This document shows positions 1 to 8,036 of a stretch of DNA of 64,000 nucleotides, in pieces. How positions within the stretch are numbered: position 1 is the stretch's first letter; each line of letters starts with the position of its first letter. The notes beneath the pieces are model-generated. The model did not search any database and was not told the origin of the DNA. It was given only the letters and a program-made list of their open reading frames with translations. Position numbers and translations under genes: made by a program. The stretch comes from Paenibacillus sp. BK033. Its GTDB lineage: Bacteria > Bacillota > Bacilli > Paenibacillales > Paenibacillaceae. The stretch lies in the NCBI RefSeq assembly GCF_004345425.1, contig NZ_SLVP01000004.1, positions 124,001 through 188,000 of the forward strand, given 5' to 3'.

Positions 1-468
1 TAAGACAAGAAGCTCTGGACGATGGAGCAAGGCGCGGGCAATGCCAAGCCGCTGCTTCATGCCAAGCGAGTAATGCTTCACCTTCTGATTCCGGACATCA
101 AGCAGGCCAACGGTCGACAGGACTTCTTGGATATATTCCTTATTGCCTATACCCATAAGACGACGATGAATCTCCAAATTGTCCACAGCGCTCAGGTTTA
201 AATAGAATCCCGGATATTCGATGATCGCTCCAATCCGTTCCATTGCTCCGGCTCTTCCGCCGTTCAGCCCTTCGCCGAACCATTCGACTTCTCCGGCAGT
301 AGGCCGAATCAGGCCCATAATCATCCGGAGGGTTGTTGTCTTGCCTGCGCCGTTCTGGCCGAGAAATCCGTAGATATCGCCTCGCCTGATATTCATATGG
401 ACGTTATGGACGACGGTTTTTCCGCCGTAACGTTTGGTTAACTGATTGGTTCGCAGCACGTAGTTCAC
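1..468 (-). CDS. ABC transporter ATP-binding protein, 5' part only
   Basis: The first 156 codons of an ATPase run off the left edge in frame. The GTG start follows an AAAGGAG ribosome binding site. The Walker A is GQNGAGKTTT, the Q-loop region follows, and the signature is the variant SLGMKQR; Walker B begins at the window edge. The N-terminus (MNYVLRTNQLTKRYGGKTVV) and the signature match the BcrA/CcmA-like ATPases of ABC-2 exporters, often for peptide antibiotics or lipids. It lies downstream of a response regulator/kinase pair on the same strand, the usual arrangement for an antibiotic-sensing module. A terminator separates it from the kinase gene, so it probably has its own regulated promoter. 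The substrate cannot be read from this fragment. Confidence 0.92.
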   Translation of the reverse strand, partial: MNYVLRTNQLTKRYGGKTVVHNVHMNIRRGDIYGFLGQNGAGKTTTLRMIMGLIRPTAGEVEWFGEGLNGGRAGAMERIGAIIEYPGFYLNLSAVDNLEIHRRLMGIGNKEYIQEVLSTVGLLDVRNQKVKHYSLGMKQRLGIARALLHRPELLVL

Positions 469-520
469 GCGGCTCAACTCCTTTCGAAGCTTAGTGTATC
501 GCGGATTTTTCACAGACTAT

Positions 521-547
521 TAAGGAATACCTTACAAAAATCTTAAA
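521..547 (-). promoter_or_regulatory. Candidate response-regulator site upstream of the ABC ATPase
   Basis: A perfect inverted repeat TAAGG-AATA-CCTTA (521-534) overlaps a minus-strand direct repeat TTAAG-N7-TAAGG (530-547). It sits in the short gap between the kinase terminator and the ATPase start. OmpR-type regulators often bind such 10-11 bp repeats, and the regulator gene is next door. Binding is inferred. Confidence 0.4.
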
Positions 548-556
548 TCGCGTCAT

Positions 557-588
557 AAAAAGAAAAAGCCAAACCGGTCTGCCGGTTT
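557..588 (-). terminator. Terminator after the histidine kinase
   Basis: The stem AAACCGG/CCGGTTT (571-577 and 582-588) has a 4-nt loop and is followed on the minus strand by a T-rich tract at 557-568. It overlaps the kinase stop codon and separates the kinase from the ATPase. Confidence 0.8.
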
Positions 589-1510
589 AACTTTTCATAA
601 GGCTGAAGGTAAATACGGTTTTTTCATTGGGCGTACTGGATACTGTTATCTGGCTGCCAAGCTTCCCGACGAGATTTCTGACGATCGCCAGTCCAAGTCC
701 GGTGCCCCGAAGAGAGGTATTTCTGGAGGCTTCGCCGGTATACAGGCGTTCAAAGATATGCGGCAGATCCCGCTCCGGAATCCCCTTGCCCCGGTCCCAC
801 ACATCGACCCACACCTTGCCGGATTCCTCCCTTACCGTAATGCCAAGCTCGCCGCCGTCTGCCCCGTACCGCAAGCTGTTAGACAGCAAATTATTCACGA
901 TTCGTCTTAGAACGGCGGTATCTCCAATGACGAAGAGCGGCTCTTCCGGGAGCTCCATCACAGGCGTCAGGCCCGCTTTCACGAACGCCGGGTAGAAGTC
1001 GACGAGAATCTCAGGGATAAGCTCGGACAGATTAAGCTTATGTAGCTCCGGTATTGAATCCTCCGTTTCGAGGCGAGCCAGCTCGAAGAAATTTTGCAGC
1101 AGGACCAACAGATCATCCCCTTTGCCCACGGCTATGCCGAGAAACGTCTCTTTCTCCTCGGGGGACAAGCTTGCATCCTGCTGAAGAGCCTCCATGTAGC
1201 CGAGCAGCGAGGTCAGCGGAGTACGCAAATCATGCGAAATATTGGCGATCATCCGTTTCCGTTCTTCCTCCAGAAAGGCGGTCCGTTCGAAGGACTTCTG
1301 AACGTAATCGATCAGCCGGTTCAGCTCCTCGCTTAGCTCGGTTAGCGGCTTGTCGGCCGAAGGGAGACGATAGCGCCTGTTGAAATTACCGCTTCGGATA
1401 TCGGACGTGGTGCGGGAGATCCTGCGAATACCCCGCTGCAGCCTGGTATAGCGGGATAGTAAAATAAGAATAAACAGCAGGAGGACGGCGATGATTATGG
1501 AGTACGCCAT
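587..1510 (-). CDS. Two-component sensor histidine kinase
   Basis: This 307-residue kinase has one N-terminal membrane helix (residues 3-18) and a HAMP-like linker to about residue 75. The H-box NISHDLRTPLTS carries the phospho-accepting His93. The ATPase has N-box NNLLSNSLRYG, G1 DRGKGIPERD and G2 GTGLGLAIV. There is essentially no extracellular sensor domain, as in intramembrane-sensing kinases that detect cell-envelope stress or a partner transporter. It starts 4 nt after the response regulator gene, so the two are co-transcribed. The signal is unknown; the downstream exporter ATPase suggests an antimicrobial or envelope cue (inference). Confidence 0.95.
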   Translation of the reverse strand: MAYSIIIAVLLLFILILLSRYTRLQRGIRRISRTTSDIRSGNFNRRYRLPSADKPLTELSEELNRLIDYVQKSFERTAFLEEERKRMIANISHDLRTPLTSLLGYMEALQQDASLSPEEKETFLGIAVGKGDDLLVLLQNFFELARLETEDSIPELHKLNLSELIPEILVDFYPAFVKAGLTPVMELPEEPLFVIGDTAVLRRIVNNLLSNSLRYGADGGELGITVREESGKVWVDVWDRGKGIPERDLPHIFERLYTGEASRNTSLRGTGLGLAIVRNLVGKLGSQITVSSTPNEKTVFTFSLMKS

Positions 1511-1514
1511 CTTG

Positions 1515-2216
1515 TCACCACTCGCCCAGTTTGTAGCCGAATCCCCAGACCGTCTGAATATATTGAGGGCTCGAAGGATCCTTCTCGATCTTTGTCCTTA
1601 TCCGGTTAATATGCACCATCACGGTATTGTCGTCCGACATGCTATCTTCCTGCCATACGGACTGGAAAATATGGGACTTGGCGAATACCCGGGTAGGGTT
1701 TGAGAGGAAAAGCTTTAGAATAGCGTATTCTTTGGCGGTAATCGGCTTCTTTTGCCCTCTGACCGTAAGCTCGCAGGAGCTGGTATCCAGCTCCAAATCG
1801 CCATGCTTAAGGATTTTGGGTGCAGCCGAAGCATGATCGGGTTGGAAACCGATATACCGGCGAAGCTGCGCTTTAACCCTTGCTACAAGCTCGCCAATGG
1901 TAAAAGGCTTCGTGATATAATCATCGGCGCCAAGCTCAAGCATGCTTATTTTGTCCATTTCCCTGTCTTTGGCGGACAAAACAATGATCGGCGTGGTTTT
2001 GGTCTCACGGACCTTCCGAAGTATTTCCGGGCCGTCTACAATAGGGAGCATGAGATCGAGAATGACAAGCTGATACTCGTCCCTGGTCAGGTAGGCGAGG
2101 GCTTCTTTGCCATTGTAGGCAGACTGAACCTCGTAGTCTTCTTTCTTAAGGTACCGTGCAATAAGCTGGTTGATTTCCAGATCGTCTTCAATAATTAGAA
2201 TGCGGGTTGCGTTCAT
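1515..2216 (-). CDS. OmpR-family response regulator
   Basis: This 233-residue protein has an N-terminal receiver domain with the acidic pair at residues 10-12, phospho-acceptor Asp54 in VILDLMLP, and the switch Lys in ITKPF. The C-terminal winged helix ends in the typical WGFGYKLGEW. It is the first gene of the regulator-kinase operon and the natural partner of the downstream kinase. Its likely targets are its own promoter and that of the ABC ATPase, which both contain a TAAGGTAT element (inference). Confidence 0.95.
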   Translation of the reverse strand: MNATRILIIEDDLEINQLIARYLKKEDYEVQSAYNGKEALAYLTRDEYQLVILDLMLPIVDGPEILRKVRETKTTPIIVLSAKDREMDKISMLELGADDYITKPFTIGELVARVKAQLRRYIGFQPDHASAAPKILKHGDLELDTSSCELTVRGQKKPITAKEYAILKLFLSNPTRVFAKSHIFQSVWQEDSMSDDNTVMVHINRIRTKIEKDPSSPQYIQTVWGFGYKLGEW

Positions 2217-2289
2217 TATTAGTCCCCTAACATCGCGGTTATCTTCCGTTTAATTCCGAATATACCTTAGGGCATGTCTAGGTTTCAAG

Positions 2290-3135
2290 TCAGCTGCGCC
2301 CCGCACGCAGGCGGTATTCCGTCGGGGAGCAGCTGGCTTCCTTGCGGAAGGCCTTGGCGAAATGGTTCGTATCGGGGAAGCCGACAAGCTCGGCAATTTC
2401 CTTAATGGAGAGGTTTGTTGCGCCCAGCAGGGACTTCGCCTTCTGCATTCGTTTGCGGTTCAAATATTTGAGCGGCGAGACCGCGAAATGCTTGTTGAAA
2501 TAACGGACAAGATAGTTGGGATGAAGATGGACATGCTTCGCAAGCTGCTCCAGCGTCAAAGCCTCGGACAGATTGGCTTCGATAAAAGCTTCAATCTGCT
2601 TCAGTCTCTCGATTTCGCCAAGCCGGCCCGGCACGAATTTCGGATGCGTATCGGACTGCGAGAGAAACAAGGCAATGACTTCCAGAAGAATGGCTTTTTC
2701 CCGTATTCTCGCCAGGTAAGAGCGATTCTGACACAGCTCTACCAGCTCCCGGAACAACTTCATTAAGTTATCCCTATGGCCGGGAGAGACGTCGAGAATG
2801 GGGGGGATCTCCAGCCACTGGAACAGATCCAATTCGCCCATCGTGGCGGTGAAGTGACACCAGTATTTGGAATAAGGGCGGCCGCTGACAGCGGAGTAGG
2901 ATTGCAGAACGTGAGCGGGCATATGGACGAGTTGTCCGGGAACGGGGCGGTATTCCTGGCCGTCGATTTTGAGCCAGCCTTCGCCCTCGCAGATCAGATA
3001 GAATTTATTGTAGGACGGGATATAATCGAGCTCGCGCCACTGCGGCGTGCATTCGGTATAATAAGCTTCCTCGAGATGCACCTGCAGATGCTGAAGCATT
3101 TCGTTAAGAAACCCGTGATTAGGATTGAGCGACAT
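2290..3135 (-). CDS. AraC-family transcriptional regulator
   Basis: This 281-residue protein has an N-terminal cupin-like ligand domain (VPGQLVHMPAHVLQSY at about 66-81) and a C-terminal double helix-turn-helix (LEQLAKHVHLHPNYLVRYF and IKEIAELVGFPDTNHFAKAF). This is the architecture of sugar-sensing AraC activators in Paenibacillaceae. It is transcribed divergently from an alpha-L-fucosidase, so it probably activates that gene in response to a fucosyl sugar (inference). The ATG follows a GAGGTG ribosome binding site. Confidence 0.93.
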   Translation of the reverse strand: MSLNPNHGFLNEMLQHLQVHLEEAYYTECTPQWRELDYIPSYNKFYLICEGEGWLKIDGQEYRPVPGQLVHMPAHVLQSYSAVSGRPYSKYWCHFTATMGELDLFQWLEIPPILDVSPGHRDNLMKLFRELVELCQNRSYLARIREKAILLEVIALFLSQSDTHPKFVPGRLGEIERLKQIEAFIEANLSEALTLEQLAKHVHLHPNYLVRYFNKHFAVSPLKYLNRKRMQKAKSLLGATNLSIKEIAELVGFPDTNHFAKAFRKEASCSPTEYRLRAGRS

Positions 3136-3150
3136 GAAGCGACACCTCGA

Positions 3151-3166
3151 ATTAGGTTAATCTAAT
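3151..3166. promoter_or_regulatory. Candidate operator between araC-type gene and fucosidase
   Basis: Inverted repeat ATTAG-GTTAAT-CTAAT lies in the 121-bp divergent region, close to the AraC start. The position fits autoregulation or shared control; the binding protein is inferred. Confidence 0.35.
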
Positions 3167-3256
3167 CCCCATACAAGCTAATTTGCTGCCTATATCATAT
3201 CACAAATGACCGCTAGACTAGGGGTATATCCTAAGCTTTTGGAGGCGATCCAGTCT

Positions 3257-4579
3257 ATGAGTCAATCCAATATCGAGCAGCGCACGGAACGGACCAAGTG
3301 GTTCCTGCAGGACAGATTCGGCATGTTTATTCATTGGGGATTATATGCGATTCCCGCGCGCGGGGAATGGGTAAGAAACGGGGAACGGATCAGCGTCGAG
3401 GATTATCAAGTGTACTTCGACGAATTTAATCCGGAACGATACGATCCGAAAGAATGGGCGAAAGCGGCCAAAGCGGCGGGTATGAAATATGCGGTACTGA
3501 CGGCCAAGCATCATGACGGCTTCTGTCTCTTCGACAGCCAGTTGACCGATTATAAGTCTACCAATACGGCATGCGGAAGAGATCTGGTGAGAGAGTTTCT
3601 GGACGCTTTCCGCGCGGAAGGGCTTAAGGTAGGGCTATACTACTCGCTGCTGGACTGGCATCATCCGGATTATCCGGCATACGGGGACCGTCATCACCCG
3701 ATGCGCGATAATGAGGAATATAAGCGCGATCCGGAGCGGTTCGCGGGCTATCTCGACTACATGCACGGTCAGGTGCGCGAGCTCCTTACCGGCTATGGCA
3801 AGCTGGATATTATGTGGTTCGATTTCTCCTATGACGAGATGAAGGGCGAAGCTTGGCGCGCAACCGAGCTGATGGAGATGATCCGTTCCATTCAGCCGCA
3901 TATCATTGTCGATAACCGTCTGGATGCAGGCGGGGAAGGGGGCGGGTCGATCTATACGAATAATCCGAACCTCTACGCGGGCGACTTTGCCTCTCCGGAG
4001 CAGATTATTCCTCCAAGCGGCGTTACGGACGAAGAGGGCAACTCCATCCCGTGGGAAGCCTGCATTACTTTGAATAATAATTGGGGCTACAGCGCGGCCG
4101 ATTTTACGTACAAGTCAGCCAAGACGGTTATCCGCAAGCTGGTCGAATGCGTCAGCAAGAACGGCAACCTGCTCCTTAATGTAGGGCCTAACGCCAAGGG
4201 CGAGATCCCGCGGGAGTCGTTGAACATCTTGGAGGAAGTAGGGGAATGGCTCGGCAAAAACGGCGACAGCATTTACGGCTGCGTGGAAGCCGGTCTGCCC
4301 AAGCCGGAGTGGGGCCGGTACACGCGCAAGGGAAATAAACTGTACGCGCACTTACTCGAGGAAAGCATCGGACCAATCGGCCTCGTCGGTCTGGCCGGCC
4401 GCGTGAAGCAGGCGAGACTGCTGTCCGACGGCTCCGAGGTATTTGTCACCCGTCCGTGGAATGTCCATCTGTTTGAGAAGGATGCCTTTTTCAACTTTGC
4501 AAGACCGGAGACGGCTACTTATCCGCTCCCGGATGAGCGTAATACCGTTGTGGAGCTTACGCTCATTGACGAGGAATAG
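3257..4579 (+). CDS. Alpha-L-fucosidase, GH29 family
   Basis: This 440-residue enzyme hydrolyses terminal alpha-L-fucosyl residues. GH29 hallmarks are RFGMFIHWGLY near the N-terminus, the substrate-pocket AKHHDGF (residues 83-89), and DIMWFDFS, whose Asp189 is the expected nucleophile. The conserved GNLLLNVGP follows at about residue 310. The ATG at 3257 is chosen because GGAGG lies 11 nt upstream; an upstream in-frame start at 3206 lacks a ribosome binding site and adds 17 residues unlike the family. No signal peptide is visible, so it probably acts in the cytoplasm on imported oligosaccharides. It is monocistronic, closed by a strong terminator, and probably controlled by the divergent AraC regulator. 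Confidence 0.95.
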   Translation: MSQSNIEQRTERTKWFLQDRFGMFIHWGLYAIPARGEWVRNGERISVEDYQVYFDEFNPERYDPKEWAKAAKAAGMKYAVLTAKHHDGFCLFDSQLTDYKSTNTACGRDLVREFLDAFRAEGLKVGLYYSLLDWHHPDYPAYGDRHHPMRDNEEYKRDPERFAGYLDYMHGQVRELLTGYGKLDIMWFDFSYDEMKGEAWRATELMEMIRSIQPHIIVDNRLDAGGEGGGSIYTNNPNLYAGDFASPEQIIPPSGVTDEEGNSIPWEACITLNNNWGYSAADFTYKSAKTVIRKLVECVSKNGNLLLNVGPNAKGEIPRESLNILEEVGEWLGKNGDSIYGCVEAGLPKPEWGRYTRKGNKLYAHLLEESIGPIGLVGLAGRVKQARLLSDGSEVFVTRPWNVHLFEKDAFFNFARPETATYPLPDERNTVVELTLIDEE

Positions 4580-4598
4580 GGCAACGGTTCATCGTTTG

Positions 4599-4640
4599 AA
4601 AACAGACCGTCCTGCTATAGCAGGACGGTCTGTTTTTGGC
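4599..4640 (+). terminator. Strong terminator after the fucosidase
   Basis: A perfect 17-bp stem (4599-4615 and 4620-4636) with a TATA loop ends in TTTTT. Confidence 0.92.
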
Positions 4641-4663
4641 TGCCATGGTTGTAGCTGCCCGGC

Positions 4664-4850
4664 TACATTGCACAGAATGCAGCATAATGGAGGCAAATAG
4701 CCCGGTGTACGGAAATATCCTGCACAGAGTGCAGGATATTGGAGGGGGTTTGCCCGGCTGGGCTCAAGTCGGCGAAATATCATGCATTCTGTACAGTATA
4801 ATTTGCCGGATCTGCCCGATTTGGGCAAATATCCTGCATTTCGTGCAGCC
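4664..4850. repeat. Cluster of four TGCA-N5-TGCA palindromic elements
   Basis: Four quasi-palindromes of the form atatccTGCA-N5-TGCAggatat are centred at about 4675, 4727, 4789 and 4841, 52, 62 and 52 bp apart. The third has TACA as its right half. The flanks also recur (GGCAAAT, TTGCCCGG). They fill the gap between the convergent fucosidase and serS genes and could fold as RNA on either strand. No coding potential is evident. Confidence 0.7.
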
Positions 4851-4883
4851 TACGCTAACTAGCGAGCAAGCTTCTAAACTTCC

Positions 4884-6161
4884 TCAGAGCTGCAGCCGCT
4901 CCATCCCGTTCATATACTTGCGCAAGGCCTCCGGAATACGGATCGAACCATCCTCCTCCTGATGATTCTCCAGCAGGGGGATAAGGATGCGCGGCGAAGC
5001 GACGGCGGTGTTATTTAGGGTATGGCAGAATCTTAGCTTGCCTTGGGCATCCCGATAACGGATGTTCGAGCGGCGTGCCTGGAAGTCAAGCAGATTCGAC
5101 GACGAATGGGTCTCGCCGTATGCTTGGCGGCTTGGCATCCAGGTCTCGATGTCGAATTGCTTATAGGTTTTTTGCGACATATCTCCCGTGCATACCGCCA
5201 TAACGCGATAAGGAAGCTCCAGCTGCTGCAGGAGATCCTCCGCATTTCGCGTAATCTCTTGAAGCATCTGCTCCGACGCCTCCACGCTGTCCTCGCATAT
5301 GACGATCTGCTCGACCTTTGAGAACTGATGAACCCGGTATAAGCCATGCACATCCTTGCCCGACGAGCCTACCTCGCTGCGGAAGCAGGTCGAGGCGGCT
5401 GCCAGTCGAATCGGCTTGCCGACATCCACGATTTCATTATCGTAGAACGCGATAAGGGGCACCTCCGATGTGCCGACCAGATAGTGGTCGCCGCCATCGA
5501 TGCGGTAGGTCTGATCCTCCCCAAGCGGGAAGAAGCCGGTATTGTAAAGGGCTTCCCTGCGCACCATAAGCGGCACCTCGAGCAGGGTGTAGCCTCTCTC
5601 GATAAGCAAGTCGAGCGCAAGCTGCTGCACGGCACGATGCAGGGTGGCGCCGGCTCCGGTTAAATAATAATTGCGGCTTCCGGCCGTTTTGACCCCGCGG
5701 GGGATGTTAATCATTTGGTGAAGCTCGCCAAGCTTTACGTGATCCTTGATTTCAAAGGCAAAGCCGGGCGGCTCGCCGACTCTTTTTACCTCGACATTAT
5801 CCTGATCCGATAGACCGGCCGGCGTATCCGGCGACACGATGTTCGGAACAATCTGTATAAGATCCGCGAACTCCGCTTGAACGGCTTTGTGCTCGTTTTC
5901 CAGACTTGCGATGCGTTGGTTGATTTCCTTCATGCGAAGCTTTCTCTGCTCTACATCCTTCTCGTCGCCGCTATAGATGGAGAGGTTAATTTCCTGAATG
6001 GTCTGGTTCCGTTCCTGGCGAAGCTCCTCAATGTCCTGCTGCAGTCTCCGCCGCTCACCATCCACTTCCACAAGCCGCGAAATGGAGATGGCGATCCCTT
6101 TCCGGTCTGCGACCGTTTGAACCTCATCCCGGTTGTTTCTAATCCACTTGATGTCTAACAT
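4884..6161 (-). CDS. serS: Serine-tRNA ligase
   Basis: This 425-residue class II aminoacyl-tRNA synthetase charges tRNA-Ser. The N-terminal coiled-coil arm (about residues 30-105, rich in RLQQDIEELRQERNQ) binds the long variable arm of the tRNA. Class II motifs follow: motif 2 as TCFRSEVGSSGKDVHGLYRVHQF and motif 3 as the late SNLLDFQARR...ASPRILIPLLE region. The start MLDIKWIRNN is the conserved bacterial N-terminus; the longer reading frame from 6275 is T-box leader. The upstream T-box puts it under control of uncharged tRNA-Ser. Confidence 0.98.
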   Translation of the reverse strand: MLDIKWIRNNRDEVQTVADRKGIAISISRLVEVDGERRRLQQDIEELRQERNQTIQEINLSIYSGDEKDVEQRKLRMKEINQRIASLENEHKAVQAEFADLIQIVPNIVSPDTPAGLSDQDNVEVKRVGEPPGFAFEIKDHVKLGELHQMINIPRGVKTAGSRNYYLTGAGATLHRAVQQLALDLLIERGYTLLEVPLMVRREALYNTGFFPLGEDQTYRIDGGDHYLVGTSEVPLIAFYDNEIVDVGKPIRLAAASTCFRSEVGSSGKDVHGLYRVHQFSKVEQIVICEDSVEASEQMLQEITRNAEDLLQQLELPYRVMAVCTGDMSQKTYKQFDIETWMPSRQAYGETHSSSNLLDFQARRSNIRYRDAQGKLRFCHTLNNTAVASPRILIPLLENHQEEDGSIRIPEALRKYMNGMERLQL

Positions 6162-6177
6162 GGCAACTCGCTCCTCT

Positions 6178-6398
6178 TCGATAAGAATACAAAAAAGCGC
6201 TCTAATCGTCCGATTGGGACGAAGAGCGCTTGTATTCTCGCGGTGCCACCCAAATTGATTAAACAGATCTACCACTGTTTAATCCACTTAGTTCCGCGGT
6301 AACGGGCGGGTCCGGTAAACTTAGGGAGAACGGTAATTCCCCTTGACGAGAACGCCTCCGAGTTGGATTCTCTTCATCGGCATAATTTCGTTTGAATT
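6178..6398 (-). promoter_or_regulatory. T-box riboswitch leader of serS
   Basis: The minus strand carries the T-box core GGGTGGCACCGCG (6239-6251). Downstream is a rho-independent terminator with stem AGCGCTCT/AGAGCGCT (6196-6203 and 6223-6230), flanked by further pairing and a T-run. The leader also has a GATGAAGAG-type Stem I opening. Uncharged tRNA should stabilise the antiterminator and allow serS transcription. I could not place the specifier codon with certainty. Confidence 0.92.
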
Positions 6399-6404
6399 TT
6401 TACT

Positions 6405-6434
6405 AGTATAGCTTATGCTGCTATTTTTATTCAA
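6405..6434 (-). promoter_or_regulatory. SigA-type promoter of the serS leader
   Basis: On the minus strand TTGAAT (6429-6434) and TATACT (6405-6410) are separated by 18 bp, just upstream of the T-box. Confidence 0.75.
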
Positions 6435-6456
6435 GTGCGAATTTAAAACACGCAGT

Positions 6457-6951
6457 TTAATGCTGCTGCATGGGGGCGGGGGAGTAGAAGCGCTCGGTTT
6501 TATCGAGTGTTTCTCTAACCTTCTCATCCCATACGTAGCTTAGCTCGAACGTCCCCTCCTGGAAGAAAAGCGGGAACCGGCGCGCAAACCAGCTTTGCAT
6601 CGGAAGCTTAAGGGCCTCATCCTTGTTCACCCAGAGCAGCTCGCCTTCTGGCGGGTCTTCGAGCAGCGTTCCTTCAAACGAAGTCGCCAGGTAGTTGAAG
6701 ACCATATATCTCAGGTTCGTGGTCGGATCGCAAAATTCCTCAAGACCCTTATAGATGATATCCTTTACGATCAATCCGGTTTCCTCCCGTACCTCGCGGA
6801 TGGCGCCATTCACGAGGCTTTCCGGGAAATCCACTTTGCCGCCGGGAGCGATATAGCCGGGAAACCCCTTTTTATCTGGCCTATTGATTAAAAGTACCTT
6901 ATCCTTATCTTGAACCATGCACATCGTATACATTTTATAGGTAATGGACAT
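6457..6951 (-). CDS. Nudix hydrolase, MutT-like
   Basis: This 164-residue Nudix domain has the box GGKVDFPESLVNGAIREV-REETGLI at about residues 37-60, with all catalytic Glu residues present. Family members hydrolyse nucleoside diphosphate derivatives such as 8-oxo-dGTP; PGGKVDFPES resembles 8-oxo-dGTP diphosphatases. It lies between serS and a divergent operon of ADP-ribose-related genes, so ADP-ribose or a related dinucleotide is an alternative substrate (inference). Confidence 0.9.
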   Translation of the reverse strand: MSITYKMYTMCMVQDKDKVLLINRPDKKGFPGYIAPGGKVDFPESLVNGAIREVREETGLIVKDIIYKGLEEFCDPTTNLRYMVFNYLATSFEGTLLEDPPEGELLWVNKDEALKLPMQSWFARRFPLFFQEGTFELSYVWDEKVRETLDKTERFYSPAPMQQH

Positions 6952-7053
6952 ATCGCGCCGCCGCCTATTCTATTGGACTAGGATGGATAGATTTTATTGT
7001 AACACTTTTCATTACTATTTTTCCCGCCGCTTTCGTTATAACTGACTTTGCCC

Positions 7054-7105
7054 TTGCTGGACAGGAGCCTGTTCTGCTATAGTTGTTAGTAATAAATTGT
7101 TATTA
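7054..7105 (+). promoter_or_regulatory. Promoter with candidate NrtR-type operator
   Basis: TTGCTG (7054-7059) and TATAGT (7078-7083) are spaced by 18 bp. Downstream of the -10 lies the palindrome TAATAAATTGTTATTA (7090-7105). A smaller dyad, ACAGG-AG-CCTGT, sits in the spacer. NrtR repressors bind AT-rich palindromes at promoters and release them with ADP-ribose. The location fits autorepression by the first gene of the operon (inference). Confidence 0.6.
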
Positions 7106-7142
7106 TCAAAATATAAATAAGAATAGATGAGGTGTGGGCAAG

Positions 7143-8036
7143 TTGGAACGGCGCGATTCGAACGGATTAACAGAGCGCGAATTTATGGAGCGGTATATAC
7201 CGGGTGATTATGAGCGCCCTTCGGTAGCCGCGGATATGGTTATTTTTACGGTGACCCCTACAGAGGAAGACAATTACCGCAAACTGCCCGGGAAGGAGCT
7301 TCGGGTGCTGCTTATTCAGCGAGGCGGCCATCCGTTTCTGGGACAATGGGCGTTGCCGGGCGGCTTTGTACGACCTCACGAAACAACGGATGAGGCTGCG
7401 GTCAGGGAGTTACAGGAGGAGACGGGAGTCGATAACGTTTATCTGGAGCAGTTATATACGTTTAGCGATATCGGCCGGGATCCCCGGACTTGGGTCATAA
7501 GCTGTTCTTACATGGCATTGGTAAATAGCGATAAGTTAGAGCTGAAAGCGGGAGACGATGCGGCGAACGCTGCATGGTTTAAAGTATCGTACCGATTGCT
7601 CAGGGAGCAGAAGGAGTTTGTTGAGGACGGATATGTAAGTACACTGCAGTATGAACTCCTTCTAAGTTCCGATTACGCACAGCTGAAGGCAATGGTGGAG
7701 CGTAAGGATACCGTTACGGAGGCAGCATCGAAAACCTCTTACAGTATTGCGAGCAACGAGGGTTTGGCTTTCGACCATGCCAAAATCATTGCTTATGCGA
7801 TTGAACGTTTGAGAGGAAAAGTCAACTATACGGATATAGCCCTTCATCTGATGCCTAAGCTGTTTACTCTAACGGAGCTGCAGCAGGTGTACGAGGTTAT
7901 TTTGGATAAAGAGCTTCTAAAGGCGGCGTTTCGGCGCAAGATTGCGGATCTCGTGACGGAAACGGATCATTACACGGAAAGTTTCGGTCACCGTCCGTCC
8001 CGCCTTTTTCGAAGAAAGGTGGAGAGACTTCAATGA
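7143..8036 (+). CDS. NrtR-like Nudix-domain transcriptional regulator
   Basis: This 297-residue protein has an N-terminal Nudix domain, with the box GGFVRPHETTDEAAVRELQ-EETGV at about 73-96, and a C-terminal winged helix at about 205-297 (FTLTELQQVYEVILDKEL, then FRRKI). This is the NrtR/ADP-ribose-sensing layout, in which the Nudix-like domain binds ADP-ribose and modulates DNA binding; many members also hydrolyse ADP-ribose. A TTG start at 7143 is chosen because AGGTG lies 8 nt upstream; GTG at 7134 overlaps that site. It is the first gene of a five-gene operon and overlaps the NADAR gene by 4 nt. Confidence 0.9.
   Translation: MERRDSNGLTEREFMERYIPGDYERPSVAADMVIFTVTPTEEDNYRKLPGKELRVLLIQRGGHPFLGQWALPGGFVRPHETTDEAAVRELQEETGVDNVYLEQLYTFSDIGRDPRTWVISCSYMALVNSDKLELKAGDDAANAAWFKVSYRLLREQKEFVEDGYVSTLQYELLLSSDYAQLKAMVERKDTVTEAASKTSYSIASNEGLAFDHAKIIAYAIERLRGKVNYTDIALHLMPKLFTLTELQQVYEVILDKELLKAAFRRKIADLVTETDHYTESFGHRPSRLFRRKVERLQ

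Noticed and set aside
4664-4850. Possible CRISPR array
   Set aside because: Repeats are short imperfect palindromes with variable cores, spacers share sequence, and no cas genes are present.
4589-4962. Overlapping short frames on both strands between the fucosidase and serS
   Set aside because: They consist of the terminator and palindromic repeats.
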